From: an uncultured Acetatifactor sp.
GTDB lineage: Bacteria > Bacillota > Clostridia > Lachnospirales > Lachnospiraceae
Direction of reading: 5' to 3'
DNA length: 64,000 nt
Assembly (NCBI GenBank): GCA_910585015.1
Contig: CAJUCT010000021.1
Location: 10,614 to 74,613, forward strand
The stretch's first letter is position 1; each line of letters starts with the position of its first letter. Both the position numbers and the translations under genes were made by a program. Below are positions 44,804 through 54,163 of this stretch, piece by piece. The notes under the pieces were generated by a model that ran no database searches, was not told the origin of the DNA, and worked only from the letters and a program-made list of their open reading frames with translations.

Positions 44804-47341
44804 ATGGTGGGCAAAAGGCCAGGGGTCAGCTGGCAGAAAAGCCAGAATGCCGGAAAATCACAGAGGCGGCTGTCAGGACGGATCCTGACATTGTATATTC
44901 TATATGCGGCAGTGCTGAGTATGCTGCATTTTTTTGCTGTGCTCCGGATGGCCCAGGATCGGTTCGGTCTGTTGTCTCAGGCGGAAAGGCAGGGCTGTCT
45001 TTTGGTGGCGGTGCTGGCCGTACCGGTGACTCTTGTCTGGAATGAGTTGTTGCATAATCTGGGAAAGTTCAGGCTGCGTCTGGCAGGCAATCTGGTGCTG
45101 CTGTCGGCAGCCCTGCTGGGTCTTTGGTACCATTACCGGGATCAGGCGGAGGAATTGACCCGGGGATTCTATGGGCTGGGACAGCGTTATCTGGATGCCT
45201 GGAACCGCTATTTCCTGACTTCTCTGCGGATAGATCAGGCGCTCCAGGGAAGCGAAGCCCAGGAGCAGCTGGCCTGGGCGCTGCTGCTTACCGTGGCGAT
45301 GGTTTTTTTGCAGACATGCTCCGCGCTGCTGCGGAAAAGAACTGTGCTTCTCCTTTTGCCAGCGGCCGTGTTGACGGCGGAAATGGCGGTAGGGCTGACT
45401 CCGGAGTGGCCGGGCATGGCCTGTATGTTTGCCGCGGGCGTGTTGGGGCTGCACTTGGACTGTAACAGAGAATTCCAGCCGGTTCCGGCGCTGGTGCTGG
45501 CAGGGCTGTTGGTTCTGCTGATGCCATTGACTGCCGCGGTGCTGAAGGAGCCGGCTTCCCGGATAAGCCTGACCCATGACCGGCTGCAGGCTTTTCAGCA
45601 CCGGGTGGAGCAGGAGATTCGGGATTATGACTGGCAGGCCCTGCTGACACTCCGCAGGGACGGTCGGCTGGACAACAAGAAGCCCGAATATACCCACCGG
45701 GAGGTGATGACTGTTACAGTCAGTGAATTGCCGGCCGATAATCTGTATCTCAGGGGCTATTATGGAGCGGAATATCAGAAAGGAGCCTGGGATGCAGGGA
45801 AGAAGGACTTTGACAGGGCCTGCCGCCGGTATGGCATAGGCGGCGAGGAGGCCGCCGGACTGCTGGCCGGATTAAGCAGTTTGGACCAGGCTTCCGCCTC
45901 CGCGTTCAAAGTGCGGTATGAACTGGAATATACGGGGCAGCGCAGCAGCCTGGCCTATCTGCCCTATGGGGCGGATCTGGAGACAGCGCAGGGGCATTGT
46001 CAGGTCAGCGGGGATTATCTGGCAGAGAAGGCCAGGGGTCTTAAAAACCTGACTTTTGAGGGATACGCTCCCGGCAGTCTGGTTTTGAACGATATGAGGG
46101 TATGGAACTCGGAGGTTCAAAACTTTTATACGTGGTATAATGAGTACGTGATGGAGCATTATCTGGCGGTTCCCGGGGAACTGCAGGAAGTGACCGAACT
46201 AGTCAATTTGATTGTGCAGTCCGACGCATGCCGAAAAGCCCGGGAGGGATTGAAAGAGGAAGATGTGGCCGGGCGGAATTTGGCCCGGCGGCTGCTGGGC
46301 AATCTGGTGGCGCAGGAATTGCAAAGCCGTACACGTTACAATATAGATCCCGGCAGTCTACCCAGAGGCGTGGACCCGGTGGAGTATTTTCTGGGGGAAA
46401 ATAAGCAAGGCTACTGTATGCATTTCGCCACTGCCGGAGCGCTGATACTGCGGCAGTTGGGAGTGCCGGCCAGGTTTGTGTCCGGGTATGTGGCGACACC
46501 GGACCAGTTCCTGCGGACTTCGAGGGGCTACAGGGCCAGTGTGAAGGACGATGCCGCTCATGCCTGGGTGGAGATCTGGTTGGAGCAGGTGGGCTGGATA
46601 CCGGTGGAAATGACGCCGGGCTACGGGGAGACGGGGACAGTCCTGACAGCCCAGGAGCGGCAGGAAATGGTTCTGCCGTCTAAAGAACAGGAGCCTTCCC
46701 AGAGCGTGGAACGGCAGGAGACGGAGGCAACGCCGCTTCCTACCGCCGCGCCGCAGAATCCGTCCCAGGAAAGGGAAGGCAGGACGGACATTCCGGGAAG
46801 GACGGATTCAGGGATTTTGGCTGTAGGTTCTGGAAGCCCGGGCCATCCCGGCGAGCCGGATGCGCCAGAGGGATGGGGCTTTGCGGGGGAAGGCGGCTGG
46901 GCAGTTTTTGGTCAGAACGGCAGTCTGCAGGTGAGCCATGCGGTCTTGGCGCTGTTGGGTATCCTGGCGGCAGTTGGCCTGGTGTGGCGGACGGTCCTTT
47001 GGCTGCTGCGGCGCAGATCTGCCTGGTGGGAGAAAGTCAGGGCGGACATAGAGAGCGGCAGCACCAGGAGTGCCGTGAAGGTCATTAACCGGAGATTGTA
47101 TAAACGTTTGAGGCAAAGAAGGGCGGGCCTGCTGGCTTTGGGGTCGGATCAGGAGTATCTGAACGCTTTGCGGCAGCAGTTTCCCCGGATTGGGCAGGAG
47201 GACTGGGACAGGTATCTGGAAGTGGTCAGAAAGGCAGTGTATTCCCGGGAGGAGATCAGTCCGGAGCAGGCGAGAGAATGTTATGCGCTGCTGAGACGCA
47301 CGGGGGCAAAAGAGAGGAGATTTTCACATAAGAAGGGGTAA
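44804..47341 (+). CDS. Transglutaminase-like membrane protein (TgpA type)
   Basis: 845 aa. Six or so N-terminal membrane helices (about 22-260), a large extracellular region with the transglutaminase core: catalytic Cys in NKQGYCMHFATAGALILRQ (about 535), His in DDAAHAWVEIW (about 585), Asp-equivalent region in VEMTPGYG. A Pro/Gln/Thr-rich stretch (about 620-700) leads to one more membrane helix and a DUF4129-like cytoplasmic tail. It completes the MoxR-DUF58-transglutaminase cluster, a widespread envelope-related trio. The start ATG at 44804 follows GAGGAGAG by the expected gap. Confidence 0.88.
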   Translation: MVGKRPGVSWQKSQNAGKSQRRLSGRILTLYILYAAVLSMLHFFAVLRMAQDRFGLLSQAERQGCLLVAVLAVPVTLVWNELLHNLGKFRLRLAGNLVLLSAALLGLWYHYRDQAEELTRGFYGLGQRYLDAWNRYFLTSLRIDQALQGSEAQEQLAWALLLTVAMVFLQTCSALLRKRTVLLLLPAAVLTAEMAVGLTPEWPGMACMFAAGVLGLHLDCNREFQPVPALVLAGLLVLLMPLTAAVLKEPASRISLTHDRLQAFQHRVEQEIRDYDWQALLTLRRDGRLDNKKPEYTHREVMTVTVSELPADNLYLRGYYGAEYQKGAWDAGKKDFDRACRRYGIGGEEAAGLLAGLSSLDQASASAFKVRYELEYTGQRSSLAYLPYGADLETAQGHCQVSGDYLAEKARGLKNLTFEGYAPGSLVLNDMRVWNSEVQNFYTWYNEYVMEHYLAVPGELQEVTELVNLIVQSDACRKAREGLKEEDVAGRNLARRLLGNLVAQELQSRTRYNIDPGSLPRGVDPVEYFLGENKQGYCMHFATAGALILRQLGVPARFVSGYVATPDQFLRTSRGYRASVKDDAAHAWVEIWLEQVGWIPVEMTPGYGETGTVLTAQERQEMVLPSKEQEPSQSVERQETEATPLPTAAPQNPSQEREGRTDIPGRTDSGILAVGSGSPGHPGEPDAPEGWGFAGEGGWAVFGQNGSLQVSHAVLALLGILAAVGLVWRTVLWLLRRRSAWWEKVRADIESGSTRSAVKVINRRLYKRLRQRRAGLLALGSDQEYLNALRQQFPRIGQEDWDRYLEVVRKAVYSREEISPEQARECYALLRRTGAKERRFSHKKG

Positions 47342-47396
47342 TAAGTGGAAGAATAAAGAAAACACGGCGCCCGAAAATGATGATTGGATGGGGGAA

Positions 47397-47501
47397 ATGA
47401 AGAACTTATACTACATAATGCCAGAATTTACCGTACTTCATTGGTTAAACGTATATGGCTGGCGTTATGTAGTCAGGTTATTCGGAAATTTTAACTGTTA
47501 G
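47397..47501 (+). other. Palindromic intergenic segment with 34-codon ORF
   Basis: A 15-bp inverted repeat with one G-T pair, ACTACATAATGCCAG (47410-47424) / CTGGCGTTATGTAGT (47459-47473), spans a 34-nt loop. The same stretch reads as a 34-codon ORF starting at 47397 with a poor RBS. Either a regulatory hairpin or a small mobile palindrome; the ORF may be chance. Confidence 0.4.
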
Positions 47502-47524
47502 GCAGTATAATTTAGGAGGAAACC

Positions 47525-48835
47525 TTGAGTAATCGGGAAAGAAATGAAAAGATAACGGATAACAGAGAGATTACAGATATGGAGGAAACTCCAAAGGGCG
47601 AGGATTTTCAGGTTCATGAGGACATGGAGGAGTTGGAGCGGCAGCGGAGGCAGCTCAGAAGAGAGCGTATTGCGGTCATGCGCCAGAAGAAGCGGCGGCA
47701 GGAACTGCTCCGCAGCTGGTCCCTGCTGATCACCGCCGGGGTGATCGTACTGGTGATGGCAGCATGGGGGGTGATCCGGCTGGCGGCGGGCCATGGCCCG
47801 GAGTACGGGGAGGGGGCCGGCGGTGAAAGTCAGGAAATCAGTCAGTCTTTTGCAAGGCTGGGGAAGGGCAGACAGTATATGCAATCTGAGGAGAAACCCC
47901 CGCCGGAAGGAAATCCAGCGGACAGAAATCCTATAGGAGAAAGTTTCCCGGAAAAGGGTTCTCCGCAGGAACCACAGGAGGAACTGCCCGAGGAGGAGTT
48001 CTTTGACTTTGCCCCCCATACCACGGAATATACGGTGGGTTTTCCGGAGGCGGGAAGGGGCGTATACAGCACCAACGGCATATTGATAGATGTGGAGAAG
48101 GAGGAAATCCTGGCCTGCCGGGAGCCTTACCAGCGTATCAACCCTGCGTCCATGACCAAGATTCTCACTCTGCTGGTGGCTGCGGAGCATGTGGAGGATT
48201 TGCAGGATACCTTTACCATGACCATTGAGATCACAGACTACACATATCTGCATGGCTGTAGCGTAGCGGGTTTTGGTGTGGGGGAGGTGGTGACTGTGGA
48301 GGAGTTGATGTACGGCACAATATTGCCTTCCGGCGCAGATGCGGCCATGGCGCTGGCGGAGTATGTGGCGGGATCCCAAGAGGCTTTTGTGGAGATGATG
48401 AATCAGAAGCTGGAGCAGCTGGGAAGGTCTGACAGCGCCCACTTTACTAACTGTGTGGGACTGTATGACGAGAATCACTATTGCACGGTATATGATATGG
48501 CTTTGATTCTTAAGGCGGCTACGGACAATGAACTGTGCCGCCGGATCATGTCGGCCCGCCGATATACCACTACCATTGCCACCCAGGAGCAGCCGGAGGG
48601 GATTACGCTCTCCAACTTGTTCCTGCGGCGCATCGAGGACAAGGACACCCACGGGGAGGTGCTGTGCGCCAAGACGGGCTTTGTGGATCAGTCCGGCAGC
48701 TGTGCGGCCAGCCTGGCTGCGGACTATGAGGGGCGGGAGTACATCTGCGTCACCACCGGCTCCATCAGCAGCTGGGCATGCATCTATGACCATGTGGAAA
48801 TATATCAGGCGTTTTTGCCTGCGGCACAGGAGTAA
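47525..48835 (+). CDS. D-alanyl-D-alanine carboxypeptidase, S11 family (DacF-like)
   Basis: 436 aa, TTG start after TAGGAGGAAACC. A charged cytoplasmic tail (1-60) and one membrane helix (about 64-85) anchor an extracellular penicillin-binding domain. SxxK is SMTK (about residue 216) and KTG is in CAKTGFVDQSG (about 380). The SxN motif reads SGAD, so the usual Asn is replaced by Ala. It should trim pentapeptides in peptidoglycan. Most DacF proteins have a cleaved signal peptide; here the long cytoplasmic N-terminus makes it a type II membrane protein. It follows the MoxR/transglutaminase cluster. Confidence 0.88.
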   Translation: MSNRERNEKITDNREITDMEETPKGEDFQVHEDMEELERQRRQLRRERIAVMRQKKRRQELLRSWSLLITAGVIVLVMAAWGVIRLAAGHGPEYGEGAGGESQEISQSFARLGKGRQYMQSEEKPPPEGNPADRNPIGESFPEKGSPQEPQEELPEEEFFDFAPHTTEYTVGFPEAGRGVYSTNGILIDVEKEEILACREPYQRINPASMTKILTLLVAAEHVEDLQDTFTMTIEITDYTYLHGCSVAGFGVGEVVTVEELMYGTILPSGADAAMALAEYVAGSQEAFVEMMNQKLEQLGRSDSAHFTNCVGLYDENHYCTVYDMALILKAATDNELCRRIMSARRYTTTIATQEQPEGITLSNLFLRRIEDKDTHGEVLCAKTGFVDQSGSCAASLAADYEGREYICVTTGSISSWACIYDHVEIYQAFLPAAQE

Positions 48836-48881
48836 AAAGAGTTGATAGGAGGGTCCGGCGGGGAGGCCGGAGAGTGGAACC

Positions 48882-49781
48882 ATGCATCATGAATTGGAAC
48901 AACAGAGGCGGCTGCGTATCAGGCAGCTGAAACAGTGGAAAAAGGTACTGTTAGAGTATGTGATCATCACAGTGGCAACACTGCTGTTGGTGGCAGGAGT
49001 GCATTTTTTTAAATTCCCCAATCATTTTTCTTTCGGAGGAGTAACCGGCGTGGCGGTGGTGCTGGGGGAGGTGCTGAATTATTCGGCGGCTACCTACACC
49101 TTTATTATCAACATGGCGCTGCTGGTCTTCGGTTTTATCTTTCTGGGAAAAGACTTTGGTATAAAGACTGTCTATGTCAGCGTATTGACTTCCGTGGGCC
49201 TGTCGGTCATGGAAAAGTGGTTTCCGCTGACGGCTCCCCTGACGGAGCAGCCGGTGCTGGAACTGATCTTTGCCATCTTTCTTCCGGCGCTGAGCGCGGC
49301 GATCTTGTTCAACATCGGAGCGTCGGGCGGCGGGACGGACATTCTGGCTATGATCCTGAAGAAATATACCTCTTTTTCTATCAGTGCGGCTTTATTCCTG
49401 GTGGACTTTGTCATTGTGCTGGCCTCCTGCTTTGTGTTTGATATTCAGACGGGACTTTTTTCACTGACAGGACTGCTGGCCAAGTCACTGGTCATTGATA
49501 ATGTGATTGAGAGCATCAACCTGTGCAAGGCATTTATGATTGTCTGTGATGACCCGGAGCCGCTTTGTCGCTATATCTGTGAGGAGTTGGGGCGCAGCGC
49601 CACCATTTACCGGGCGCAAGGGGCCTATTCCCACCATGCGAAAACAATGATACTGACTGTGACCAAGCGTGGCCAGGCGGTGCAGCTGCGCAATTATGTG
49701 CGCCGCACACAGCCGGATTCTTTCATTACCATATTTAACTCCAGTGAAATCATCGGAAAGGGCTTCAGGGGGCTGAATTAG
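48882..49781 (+). CDS. YitT family membrane protein
   Basis: 299 aa. Five or so membrane helices in residues 25-200 (FKFPNHFSFGGVTGVAVVLG, FNIGASGGGTDILAMILKKY) form the YitT/DUF161 domain, followed by a C-terminal cytoplasmic DUF2179 domain (about 215-295: GRSATIYRAQGAYSHHAKTM, TVTKRGQAVQLRNYV). Family function is unknown; transport is assumed. Start ATG lies 46 bp after the carboxypeptidase gene. Confidence 0.88.
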   Translation: MHHELEQQRRLRIRQLKQWKKVLLEYVIITVATLLLVAGVHFFKFPNHFSFGGVTGVAVVLGEVLNYSAATYTFIINMALLVFGFIFLGKDFGIKTVYVSVLTSVGLSVMEKWFPLTAPLTEQPVLELIFAIFLPALSAAILFNIGASGGGTDILAMILKKYTSFSISAALFLVDFVIVLASCFVFDIQTGLFSLTGLLAKSLVIDNVIESINLCKAFMIVCDDPEPLCRYICEELGRSATIYRAQGAYSHHAKTMILTVTKRGQAVQLRNYVRRTQPDSFITIFNSSEIIGKGFRGLN

Positions 49782-49864
49782 TGTGAGTTATACTATAGAA
49801 AAAAAACAGTGTATATGTTATACTGTGGGATACAAAACTGCGGAACAATCATAGGAGGTAACAG

Positions 49865-50308
49865 ATGGGAGACACACACAAGAAGGGGCTGAATGCGGAT
49901 CTGGTATGGAATGACTTGGAGAATTGCTGCAGGAGCGAGGCTCTATGCGGCCGGTGTCAGGGAGAGTCCTGTACCATAGGCTTTGCCAGGCAGTGCATCA
50001 AAGAGTATCAGCGGGAGCCTAAGAAGGAAGTTCCAGGGGGCACAGAGCGTATTCCCACCATGGATTTCAAGGTATTTGAGGAAGAGGAGCTGGAAAAGGC
50101 GATTGCGCATATCCTGAGAGAATGCAAGGACTGCAAGGAAGATCACACGGAGAACTGCATCATCAATGTGGTTCGAAACTGCTACGAGGTGGGATTGCTG
50201 GGGGATGTACACCCCTATGAGGGAAGTGCGCTTCAGTACTTGATGTTCCTCAAAGCGAACTTTCCCGACAAAGCGGCGCGGATTGCAGAGCTTTATATGA
50301 GCAATTAA
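49865..50308 (+). CDS. Cysteine-rich protein of unknown function
   Basis: 147 aa with 11 Cys arranged in two clusters: NCCRSEALCGRCQGESC (about 20-36) with a further Cys in ARQC, and ECKDCKEDHTENC (about 92-104) with a Cys in RNCYEVG. No membrane segment or signal peptide is visible, so these could bind zinc or an iron-sulfur cluster in the cytoplasm. RBS AGGAGGTAAC is strong. I do not recognise the family; it is translated from a monocistronic-looking unit just before a metal-related cluster. Confidence 0.7.
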   Translation: MGDTHKKGLNADLVWNDLENCCRSEALCGRCQGESCTIGFARQCIKEYQREPKKEVPGGTERIPTMDFKVFEEEELEKAIAHILRECKDCKEDHTENCIINVVRNCYEVGLLGDVHPYEGSALQYLMFLKANFPDKAARIAELYMSN

Positions 50309-50348
50309 GCATCGGCTCTGGCTGAAATGGACACAGGATGCTGCCCGG

Positions 50349-50537
50349 TCAGATGACTTTTCGGATGACAGGCCCAAGGGAAAGACCCAGAGGGACGGCC
50401 ACATATACCGCCACCACGGCATTGACGCCGGATACAACGGCTTTCTGAGAGAAAGTCAACAGCACCGCTTCCAGCGGCAGATTTAACACAAAATAGTGCT
50501 CCGCAATTTGTAATTTCAATAAATATGTTGTTGACAA
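50349..50537 (-). pseudogene. Possible remnant of a membrane transporter
   Basis: A short leftward frame encodes hydrophobic sequence (NLPLEAVLLTFSQKAVVSGV and a second helix) that looks like the C-terminal end of an ECF-type substrate-binding subunit. No start-side portion is present. Low confidence; the stretch 50309-50530 otherwise holds nothing recognised. Confidence 0.25.
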
Positions 50538-50627
50538 AAGCAGTGGGAAAGAAATATACTAAATGTAGTTAGCGACTACTAATGAGAGTGAGTCGTGTTT
50601 TTATGGAATGGGGTTAGCGAAAACTAA
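50531..50627 (+). promoter_or_regulatory. Promoter with two TTAG-N6-CTAA operator-like sites
   Basis: TTGACA (50531-50536), 18-bp spacer, TATACT (50555-50560). Two dyads TTAG-N6-CTAA follow at 50569-50582 and 50614-50627, both containing TTAGCGA. Half-sites TTAG/CTAA are like those of DtxR-type metal regulators, fitting the HMA/ABC genes downstream. Confidence 0.6.
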
Positions 50628-50669
50628 TAAATATTAGAATGAGCAGGAGAGCGAAGAAAGGGGAGGACT

Positions 50670-50927
50670 ATGTTTCAGTATACGATAGGCGTGGAGGGGA
50701 TGGCCTGCGGCATGTGTGAGGCCCATATAAACCAGGCGGTGAGGAATGCGTTCCAGGTGAAAAAAGTGACCAGTTCCCATACAAGGAGACAGACAGTCAT
50801 CCTCACGGAGCAGGAGATTCCGGAGCAGGACTTGAAAAGCGTGGTGGCCGGGGCCGGCTATGAGGCGGTATCTATAAGCCGGGAACCTTATGGGAAGAAA
50901 AGGCTTTTTTCGGCATTCAGGAGGTGA
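50670..50927 (+). CDS. Heavy-metal-associated (HMA) domain protein
   Basis: 85 aa. Residues 1-70 form an HMA/CopZ-type ferredoxin-like domain with the metal-binding loop GMACGMCEAHIN (C-x2-C at about 12-15). A short basic tail follows. RBS GGGGAGGAC is strong. The next gene starts 7 bp later and shares the RBS region with this stop codon, so they are one operon with the ABC exporter and probably DUF454 gene. Role: metal sensing or delivery, inferred. Confidence 0.85.
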   Translation: MFQYTIGVEGMACGMCEAHINQAVRNAFQVKKVTSSHTRRQTVILTEQEIPEQDLKSVVAGAGYEAVSISREPYGKKRLFSAFRR

Positions 50928-50934
50928 GTTACAT

Positions 50935-53474
50935 ATGATGATCAACAAAAGGCTGATCGGTACAGTCAGCCAAAGCAAAAAGTATGTGGCAGGAAACGTG
51001 GCGCTGCAGTGGTGTTCCCTGACTGCCAACATTATCATGATGACAGGCATCACGGGACTGCTGGCTTCGCTGTATGCGGGGACAGCGGATGAAAGCGGTA
51101 TCCTGTCAGCGGCGGCAGTGGCAGTATTGGCCGTGGGGGTGCGCTTCGCCTGTACTGTGGGCGCGAGCCGCATGGGCTATCTATCCTCCAAGGCGGTAAA
51201 AAGGATATTGCGGGAAAAAATCTACCGAAAGCTTCTGCGCCTGGGCACTTCTTACAGGGAGCAGGTAAAGACCTCGGAGGTAGTGCAGGTGGCGGTGGAG
51301 GGCGTTGACCAGCTGAACTCCATCACTATTATGGATCTTATCGCTTACGGCGGGGCAGCGCTGGGCGTGATCATGGCGGTCACCCAGTTCCGGGCGGGAG
51401 ACCTGTCCCTGGCGGGATGCCTGCTCATCATTCTGCTGGCGGCGGATTTCTTTATTCCCATGCGGCAGCTGGGGAGTTTTTTCACATCGCCATGAACGGC
51501 ATGGCGGCCAGCGACAAGATTTTCCGGCTGCTGGATCTGCCTGAACCGGAATTAAAGACAATGAAGGTTCCGGAAGATTGCGGTATTGTCTGTGATCAGC
51601 TGTGTTTTTCCTATGAGGGAAATCGGTCTTCTTTCTGTGAGTCTATGGATGATTTGGCCTATGAAAATGCATCGGACAGTGCCAAGGAAAGCGTACTTCA
51701 GATGTCTCAGCAGGAGACCCGACGGAATAAAATACCAGAAAAAAGGGAGGTCCTGCACAGAGTTCATATGGAATTTCCCAAGGGCAGCTTTACCTCCATC
51801 GTGGGGGAGAGCGGCTGCGGGAAATCTACTCTGGCCGCTATCCTCATGGGACGGAACAGAGGATATGGCGGATCGGTAAAAATCGGCGGCGCGGAACTGA
51901 GCATCATATCCGAAGAGAGCCTGATGGAGAGTTTCACCTATATCAGCCACCAGAGTTATCTGTTCAAGGGGACGGTGCGGGAAAATCTGCTGATGGGAAA
52001 GCCGGCGGCTTCGGACGGGGAATTGTGGACGGTGTTGGCGCATGTAAAGCTGGCGGATTTCCTAAAGGGGGAGAGCGGACTGGACACGGTTCTCGCGGAG
52101 AAAGCTTCCAACTTCTCCGGCGGTCAATGCCAGCGGCTGGCGCTGGCCAGGGCGCTGCTTCATGACAGCCCGATATACATTTTTGACGAGGCCACATCCA
52201 ACATTGATCTGGAGAGTGAGAATGATATCATGGAGGAAATCCACAGGCTTGCCGGTACAAAGACGGTGATTCTGATCTCCCACCGCCTGGCTAATGTGAC
52301 TGTCTCCGACAATATATATGTGTTGGAGCAGGGCAGGGTGACGGAGACAGGGAACCATGAGAAACTGCTTAGCGGTGGGGACGGCATGGAACTGCGCGCC
52401 GGATCCGGGGAACTGAGCAGTTTCATTCTGGACAGCCTGCGGGGGCTGCCCGAGATGATCCAGTACGGACAGGGGGAAAAGCGCCTGGAGGAGATGAATG
52501 CCAGAACCGATGCCCTCTCGGCGGATGAAAAGCGCATGAAGCACAGGGCCGGATGCAGCACGGCGGCGGCAAACACCGCGATCCTTTTGTTTGACCTGGC
52601 TATGCTCTTTGTCAGCGCCATGCTCTGCCGAGCTGGCGGCGTGGACTTCTCCGGGGTACTGATTCCCACCATCGCCCTGTTTTCCTCCTTTGGACCGGTG
52701 ATAGCCCTGGCCAATCTGGGAAGTACGCTGCAACATACATTTGCGGCGGGGAACCGGGTGCTGGATATTCTGGAGGAGACACCGGTGACGGAGGAAATCC
52801 GGGATGGCGTTACGGTGGATTTTGTGGGCGCCCAGGCAGAGAATATCATGTTTTCCTATGAAAACGAGAAGATTCTGGATGGCTTAAGCCTTGAATTTGC
52901 ACCCCATAAGATCACAGGGATTGTGGGAAAAAGCGGTTCCGGGAAATCCACGCTGCTCAAACTGCTTATGCGGTTCTGGAAAACCGACGGCGGGGAGATT
53001 CGCGTTTCGGACACTGATATCGAGCGGATCAATACGGCGTGTCTGTGGGATCTGGAGAGCTTTGTCACCCAGGAGACTCATCTGTTCCATGACAGCATCC
53101 GCAACAATTTGAGGATCGCGAAGCTGGATGCAACGGACGGGGAAATAGAAGCCGCCTGTAAAAAAGCCTCGGTCCATGACTTTATCATGGGTCTGCCCCA
53201 GGGGTATGACACGCCGGTGGGGGAACTGGGGGATACCCTCTCGGGAGGGGAGCGGCAGCGGCTGGGGCTGGCCAGGGCGTTTCTGCACAATGCGCCGTTC
53301 CTGCTTCTGGATGAACCCACCAGCAACCTGGACAGCTTAAATGAGGCGGTTATTCTGAAGTCCCTTCGGGAGGAGCGGGAGGACAGGACAGTGGTGCTGG
53401 TGTCCCACCGCCAATCCACCCTGCGGATCGCCGACGAGGTGTATATGGTTGGACAACAGACCCGATCCTCTTGA
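50935..53474 (+). pseudogene. Decayed pair of ABC exporter genes, fused by deletions and frameshifted
   Basis: The frame starting at 50935 encodes four membrane helices' worth of an ABC exporter but passes from VEGVDQL directly to NSITIMDL near 51312, where about 100 residues of the membrane domain are missing. At a run of six T (51477-51482) the frame breaks; one more T would restore SFFHIAMNG. The rest encodes a complete NBD (GESGCGKST, NFSGGQCQR, IFDEATSNID), then jumps near 52370-52400 into the late membrane domain and NBD of a second exporter (GKSGSGKST, TLSGGERQR, LLLDEPTSNLD). The first about 150 residues of that second protein are absent. In relatives these are two separate genes of a heterodimeric exporter. 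The 51417-53474 part could still make a 685-aa product from an internal start. Confidence 0.75.
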
Positions 53475-53588
53475 GTGGGGGCAGGGGGCCGTGTGTGGGC
53501 TGGGAAGATTCGTTTTGCAGATCTCCGGAGGATTTTCAGCCGTCATCCGGCAGAGACAAAGAGAAAAAAAGAAGATTGGAGAGTCGTG

Positions 53589-53981
53589 ATGAGAATTAAA
53601 AAGATATTGTATATTGTGGCGGGCTGTATTGCCATGGGCCTTGGAGCCCTGGGGGCGGTTCTTCCTCTGCTTCCCGCATTTCCCTTTTTGCTGCTGGCGG
53701 CATTTTGCTTTGCCAAAAGCTCCGAGCGGCTGCATAGTTGGTTCACCGGCACAAAGCTGTACAAGAACAACCTGGAAAGCCATGTTCAGGGAAAAGGCAT
53801 GACCAGGAAAACCAAAATTCGCATTATGGTAACGGTGACGCTGCTGATGACAATCGGTTTTATCATGATGGACCAGGTTCTGGTGGGGCGCATTGTTTTG
53901 GCCTGTGTGTGGGTGTTTCACATCCTTTACTTTTCCTTTGGGGTGAAAACCATAAAGGTGGATGGCCTTGTGGAGGGGTAA
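53589..53981 (+). CDS. DUF454 family inner membrane protein (YbaN-like)
   Basis: 130 aa from the ATG at 53589; the frame is open further upstream without RBS. Four hydrophobic segments; the N-terminal pattern GALGAVLPLLPAFPFLLLAAFCFAKSSERLH (split over residues 18-48) is the DUF454 signature. Function unknown. It probably completes the HMA/ABC exporter operon, since related clusters in Firmicutes pair these genes. Confidence 0.82.
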   Translation: MRIKKILYIVAGCIAMGLGALGAVLPLLPAFPFLLLAAFCFAKSSERLHSWFTGTKLYKNNLESHVQGKGMTRKTKIRIMVTVTLLMTIGFIMMDQVLVGRIVLACVWVFHILYFSFGVKTIKVDGLVEG

Positions 53982-54041
53982 GGAGCATAGAAGAATGATA
54001 AAGGGCCAGTATGTAACTTAATTTACAGGAGAAATGGAGTT

Positions 54042-54104
54042 ATGATGACAAAGCTTAAAGGATTGAAGAAATTCATGTTGCCTGTGATGAACGTGTACGC
54101 TTAA
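54042..54104 (+). CDS. Small ORF of 20 codons
   Basis: MMTKLKGLKKFMLPVMNVYA with a GGAG about 10 bases upstream. Basic and hydrophobic, unlike a random AT-rich frame, but too short to identify. It could be the 5' end of a deleted gene. Confidence 0.25.
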   Translation: MMTKLKGLKKFMLPVMNVYA

Positions 54105-54163
54105 ATGATACATCTATAAATAGATTTTAAATTTCCTGTATTCGTTAATATGGAGTAAAAAAA

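Noticed and set aside
50349..50537. Intact small membrane-protein gene on the minus strand
   Set aside because: No convincing RBS, and the sequence looks like only the end of a larger transporter; kept as a low-confidence remnant.
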